From NCBI GenBank assembly GCA_003517675.1, contig DPAC01000168.1, positions 1 to 9,516 on the forward strand: a stretch of DNA of 9,516 bases, written 5' to 3'. Position numbers and translations under genes: made by a program. This stretch comes from Porphyromonadaceae bacterium. Its GTDB lineage: Bacteria; Bacteroidota; Bacteroidia; Bacteroidales; Dysgonomonadaceae. Below the pieces are notes generated by a model. It was not told the origin of the DNA and did not search any database. It was given only the letters and a program-made list of their open reading frames with translations. This document shows, piece by piece, positions 7,349-9,516 of the stretch; positions within the stretch are counted from its first letter, which is position 1; the number at the start of each line of letters is the position of its first letter.

Positions 7349-8032
7349 TCAACATGCTGATACTGCCTTCTCAAATCTCTGCCAGAGCAGCTCCTCCGGC
7401 ACGGGTGCCGTGACTGCAATCCGAAGCTTTGAAACCGGATGGATCAGCGCAATGCTGCGTGCATGGAGGCTGATGCTGCCGTCGCCATTGGATCGCTCAG
7501 CCCCATATTTCAGGTCCCCCTTGATGGGAGACCCAATTTTTGCCAGCTGACAGCGGATCTGGTGGTGACGTCCCGTTTCAAGGCTGACCTCCAGGAGGTA
7601 ATATTTTTGAGAAGCGGCTATCAGCCGGTAATGCAGCACCGCTCTCTTTGTATGGGGCTTCTCACTGTCGTAAGCGGTTGATTTGTTGTTTTTCTCGTCC
7701 TTGATGAGATAGTGAACCAACGTATCCTCCTCTTTGGGCGGTTTGTTTTTCACGATGGCCCAGTAGGTTTTATCCACCTCCCCGTTCCGAAACATTTCAT
7801 TGAGCCGCGACAGCGCCTTGCTGGTACGTGCGAAAAGCACCACCCCGCTGGTAGGCCGGTCGAGACGATGTGTCACCCCGCAAAAGACATTGCCGGGTTT
7901 CTGGTACTTCTCTTTCAGATACTCCCTGACGATGTCGGAAAGAGGTTTGTCACCGGTCTTGTCCCCCTGAACAATCTCACCCGGTGATTTATTGACGACG
8001 ATGATATGATTGTCTTCGTACAATACGGTCAT
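7349..8032 (-). CDS. RluA-family pseudouridine synthase
   Basis: This 227-residue protein isomerises uridine to pseudouridine in rRNA or tRNA. The catalytic motif HRLDRPTSG is at residues 55-63, with the nucleophilic Asp58. The RNA-binding and structural motif ETGRHHQIRCQLA is at about 152-164. It has no N-terminal S4 domain, as in the shorter RluA/TruC-like members; the target uridine cannot be assigned. The start is the ATG at 8032: the frame extends two codons further to a TTG at 8038, but ATG is preferred and leaves a 6-base gap after the fabG stop. This spacing implies co-transcription, perhaps translational coupling, with fabG. A short GC stem (7320-7337) follows the stop but lacks a U tract. 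Confidence 0.93.
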   Translation of the reverse strand: MTVLYEDNHIIVVNKSPGEIVQGDKTGDKPLSDIVREYLKEKYQKPGNVFCGVTHRLDRPTSGVVLFARTSKALSRLNEMFRNGEVDKTYWAIVKNKPPKEEDTLVHYLIKDEKNNKSTAYDSEKPHTKRAVLHYRLIAASQKYYLLEVSLETGRHHQIRCQLAKIGSPIKGDLKYGAERSNGDGSISLHARSIALIHPVSKLRIAVTAPVPEELLWQRFEKAVSAC

Positions 8033-8038
8033 ACCCAA

Positions 8039-8785
8039 TCAGGTATTCAACCCGCCACAGACATTGATCACCTGGCCGCTCACATACGAAGAGAGGTCTG
8101 AGGCAAGAAAAAGAGCAACATTCGCGACATCCTCGGGGGTCCCTCCGCGGCGCAACGGTATCTGCTTTGCCCATTCGTTACGAACCTCGTCGGAGAGTGC
8201 ACCGGTCATTTCGGTGATGATGAACCCGGGGGCGATGGCGTTGGCGCGTATCCCTCTTGAGCCCAGCTCCTTGGCGATCGACTTGGCCAGTCCGATCATA
8301 CCTGCCTTTGAGGCAGAGTAGTTGGCTTGACCCGCGTTGCCCGAGACACCCACCACCGAGCTCATGTTCACAATGCTGCCTGCTTTCTGGCGCATCATCA
8401 CCGGGGTAACGGCATGGATGAAATTGAATGCCGATTTCAGGTTCACATTGATTACCGCATCCCACTGCTGTTCGCTCATGCGCATCATCAGACCATCCTT
8501 GGTGATGCCTGCGTTGTTGATCAGGATATCGATACGGCCGAAATCTTTCATGATCTCCTCCACCACCCGATGGGATGCTTCAAAGTCAGCCGCATTCGAT
8601 GCATAACCTTTGCACTTCACCCCGATGGAGGCAATCTCATGTTCCGTTGCTTCCCCCGTCTCGTCGATCTTCAGGTCAGTGAACGCGATATTTGCCCCTT
8701 CAGCGGCAAACTTAAGCGCGATGGCTTTTCCTATCCCTCTCCCTGCTCCGGTGATGAGCGCCGTTTTTCCTTCCAGTAACTTCAT
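8039..8785 (-). CDS. fabG: 3-oxoacyl-[ACP] reductase, SDR family
   Basis: This 248-residue classical short-chain dehydrogenase matches FabG in length and motifs, and would reduce 3-oxoacyl-ACP with NADPH in fatty acid elongation. The cofactor loop TGAGRGIG is at 12-19, NNAG at 90-93, and the conserved Asn115 in NVNL. The catalytic Ser143 is in VNMSSVVG, with Tyr156 and Lys160 in YSASK. PGFIITEMT follows at 186-194 and a C-terminal GG near 244. FabG is the most likely call, because GITKDGLMMRM and the YSASKAGMIGLAKSIAKEL stretch are typical. A paralogous SDR with another substrate remains possible, since no other fab genes are in the window. The gene lies 44 bases after the TetR-family regulator and 6 bases before rluA. 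Confidence 0.9.
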   Translation of the reverse strand: MKLLEGKTALITGAGRGIGKAIALKFAAEGANIAFTDLKIDETGEATEHEIASIGVKCKGYASNAADFEASHRVVEEIMKDFGRIDILINNAGITKDGLMMRMSEQQWDAVINVNLKSAFNFIHAVTPVMMRQKAGSIVNMSSVVGVSGNAGQANYSASKAGMIGLAKSIAKELGSRGIRANAIAPGFIITEMTGALSDEVRNEWAKQIPLRRGGTPEDVANVALFLASDLSSYVSGQVINVCGGLNT

Positions 8786-8789
8786 TTTT

Positions 8790-8809
8790 TGATGTGTTGA
8801 TGTGTTGAT
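8790..8809. repeat. Short tandem repeat in the fabG leader
   Basis: The 8-base unit TGATGTGT occurs twice in full and once as TGAT between the TetR gene and fabG, ending 4 bases from the fabG ATG. It occupies the place where a ribosome-binding site would be. A change in copy number would alter leader length but not reading frame. Confidence 0.55.
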
Positions 8810-8829
8810 TTTGAAAATTCAGTAAATGA

Positions 8830-9423
8830 TCATTGTTTCGCGTAGATCCCCTTGAAGAGGACTCCGGAAACAATCTCCCGGTCTTCTTTCCTGTTGTAAT
8901 CGAGCCTCATGACACCCCGTATGGTTGGCACCTCCAGCCCTTTAAAGGCATAATGCAGGATCGCGGCAGTCTGCCGGGTATCTTTCAGCTGAAAAATACC
9001 CTTGTCGATGCCATCCTGCAGAATGGTCTCCAGATAATGGATCTCTTTCCGGTCGAACTCTTTCCGTACATTCTCCACCTGCCAGATATCCCGGAAGAAA
9101 TCGGCTCGCAGCGTACCGTTGCGGGTTACCACCTCCTTGATGGCGGCCAAACGGGTAAATGCCATCAGGATCAGTTTCTCATCGGCCGGGATGTCACGCG
9201 AAAGAACCTCCTCCAGTTTAGCGTAAAGCACATCCAGTTCGGACTCAATGACCGCTTTATAGATGTCATACTTGCTGTTGAAATAGGTATAGAGCGTTCG
9301 CCTGCCCCGGTGTGACGCCTCAGCAATATCATTCATCGTGGTGTTCTCAAACCCCTTTTTTGCAAAAAGTTGCCGGGCTACATCTATCAGATTTTTTTTT
9401 GTTTTTGAAATAGCGGATGTCAC
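8830..9423 (-). CDS. TetR/AcrR-family transcriptional regulator
   Basis: This 197-residue protein has the TetR plan. The N-terminal three-helix DNA-binding domain covers about residues 8-55: ARQLFAKKGFENTTMNDIA, then the recognition helix region HRGRRTLYTYFNSKYDIYKAVI. A variable helical ligand and dimer domain follows. The recognition segment is basic (RGRR). The start is a GTG at 9423; the frame closes at a TAA five codons upstream and no in-frame ATG lies between. A 25-base inverted repeat begins 6 bases before the GTG and covers the predicted transcription start, suggesting autorepression. Being first in an apparent operon with fabG, it may respond to a fatty-acid or acyl compound, but this is inferred from position only. 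Codons 9-11 contain a run of nine A. Confidence 0.9.
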   Translation of the reverse strand: MTSAISKTKKNLIDVARQLFAKKGFENTTMNDIAEASHRGRRTLYTYFNSKYDIYKAVIESELDVLYAKLEEVLSRDIPADEKLILMAFTRLAAIKEVVTRNGTLRADFFRDIWQVENVRKEFDRKEIHYLETILQDGIDKGIFQLKDTRQTAAILHYAFKGLEVPTIRGVMRLDYNRKEDREIVSGVLFKGIYAKQ

Positions 9424-9429
9424 GATATC

Positions 9430-9454
9430 TGCACATTAATGATATATATGTGCA
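9430..9454. promoter_or_regulatory. Candidate TetR-family operator
   Basis: TGCACAT (9430-9436) and ATGTGCA (9448-9454) are perfect 7-base inverted arms around an 11-base AT-rich centre. The 25-base span, two-fold symmetry and place directly before a TetR-family gene fit an autoregulatory operator. It overlaps the downstream edge of the -7 box at 9453-9460 and the expected transcription start, so a bound dimer would block initiation. Confidence 0.65.
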
Positions 9455-9484
9455 AAAATAACACAAAGATTTCATTTTATCGAA
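9453..9484 (-). promoter_or_regulatory. Promoter of the tetR-fabG-rluA unit
   Basis: The minus-strand TATTTTTG (9460-9453) is an exact match to TAnnTTTG. A TTCG (9484-9481), one mismatch from TTTG, lies 20 bases upstream. The predicted start falls within the inverted repeat 9430-9454, leaving a leader of about 20-25 bases. The rest of the region to the window end (9485-9516) is A/T-rich and holds no gene I can see. Confidence 0.55.
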
Positions 9485-9516
9485 TGCAAAGGCAAAAAAA
9501 AGCTATTTTTTATCCT

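Noticed and set aside
8033..8038. A longer start for the pseudouridine synthase at 8038.
   Set aside because: That codon is TTG directly next to the fabG stop; an ATG two codons later begins the conserved part.
9491..9511. An A-run/T-run dyad near the right end as a terminator of a neighbouring gene.
   Set aside because: The stem would be only A-T pairs with no GC-rich part, and the neighbouring gene is outside the window.

Overview
This window looks like chromosomal DNA from a member of the Bacteroidota, probably of the order Bacteroidales. Three things suggest this: the galM / FHS-type sugar transporter / galK / Nudix-type regulator cluster, known from Bacteroides and relatives; two upstream regions with the Bacteroidota -7 promoter element TAnnTTTG; and the absence of clear Shine-Dalgarno sequences before most starts. 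Family- or genus-level placement is not possible by eye. The window is gene-dense, with no gene-free stretch longer than about 210 bases. I saw no mobile element, CRISPR array, tRNA or rRNA.

Layout from left to right. Positions 1-303 (+) hold the C-terminal end of a SIMPL (DUF541) protein cut by the window edge. It runs tail to tail into everything else, which is all on the minus strand. Reading the minus strand in transcription order there are three units. Unit A (9460 down to 7349): a TetR/AcrR regulator, a FabG-type 3-oxoacyl-ACP reductase and an RluA-type pseudouridine synthase, tightly packed, with a TAnnTTTG promoter and a TGCACAT/ATGTGCA inverted repeat in front of the regulator. Unit B (7287 down to 4962): a sugar-nucleotidyltransferase-like protein and a CNNM/CorC-type membrane protein with CBS domains, behind a good Bacteroidota promoter. 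Unit C (4754 down to 316): aldose 1-epimerase, an FHS-family sugar permease, galactokinase, then an intrinsic terminator-like hairpin, then an AraR-like regulator built on a Nudix domain that has lost its catalytic residues.

Unit C makes biochemical sense as galactose (or galactose plus arabinose) uptake and entry into metabolism. The permease imports free hexose, GalM converts the beta anomer to alpha, and GalK phosphorylates alpha-D-galactose to galactose-1-phosphate. The regulator at the end probably senses a sugar. GalT and GalE are not in the window. No wholly new system is evident. The points most worth a second look are regulatory: the palindrome over the TetR promoter, a pair of AAGATnnATCTT sites upstream of galM, and the terminator between galK and its putative regulator.
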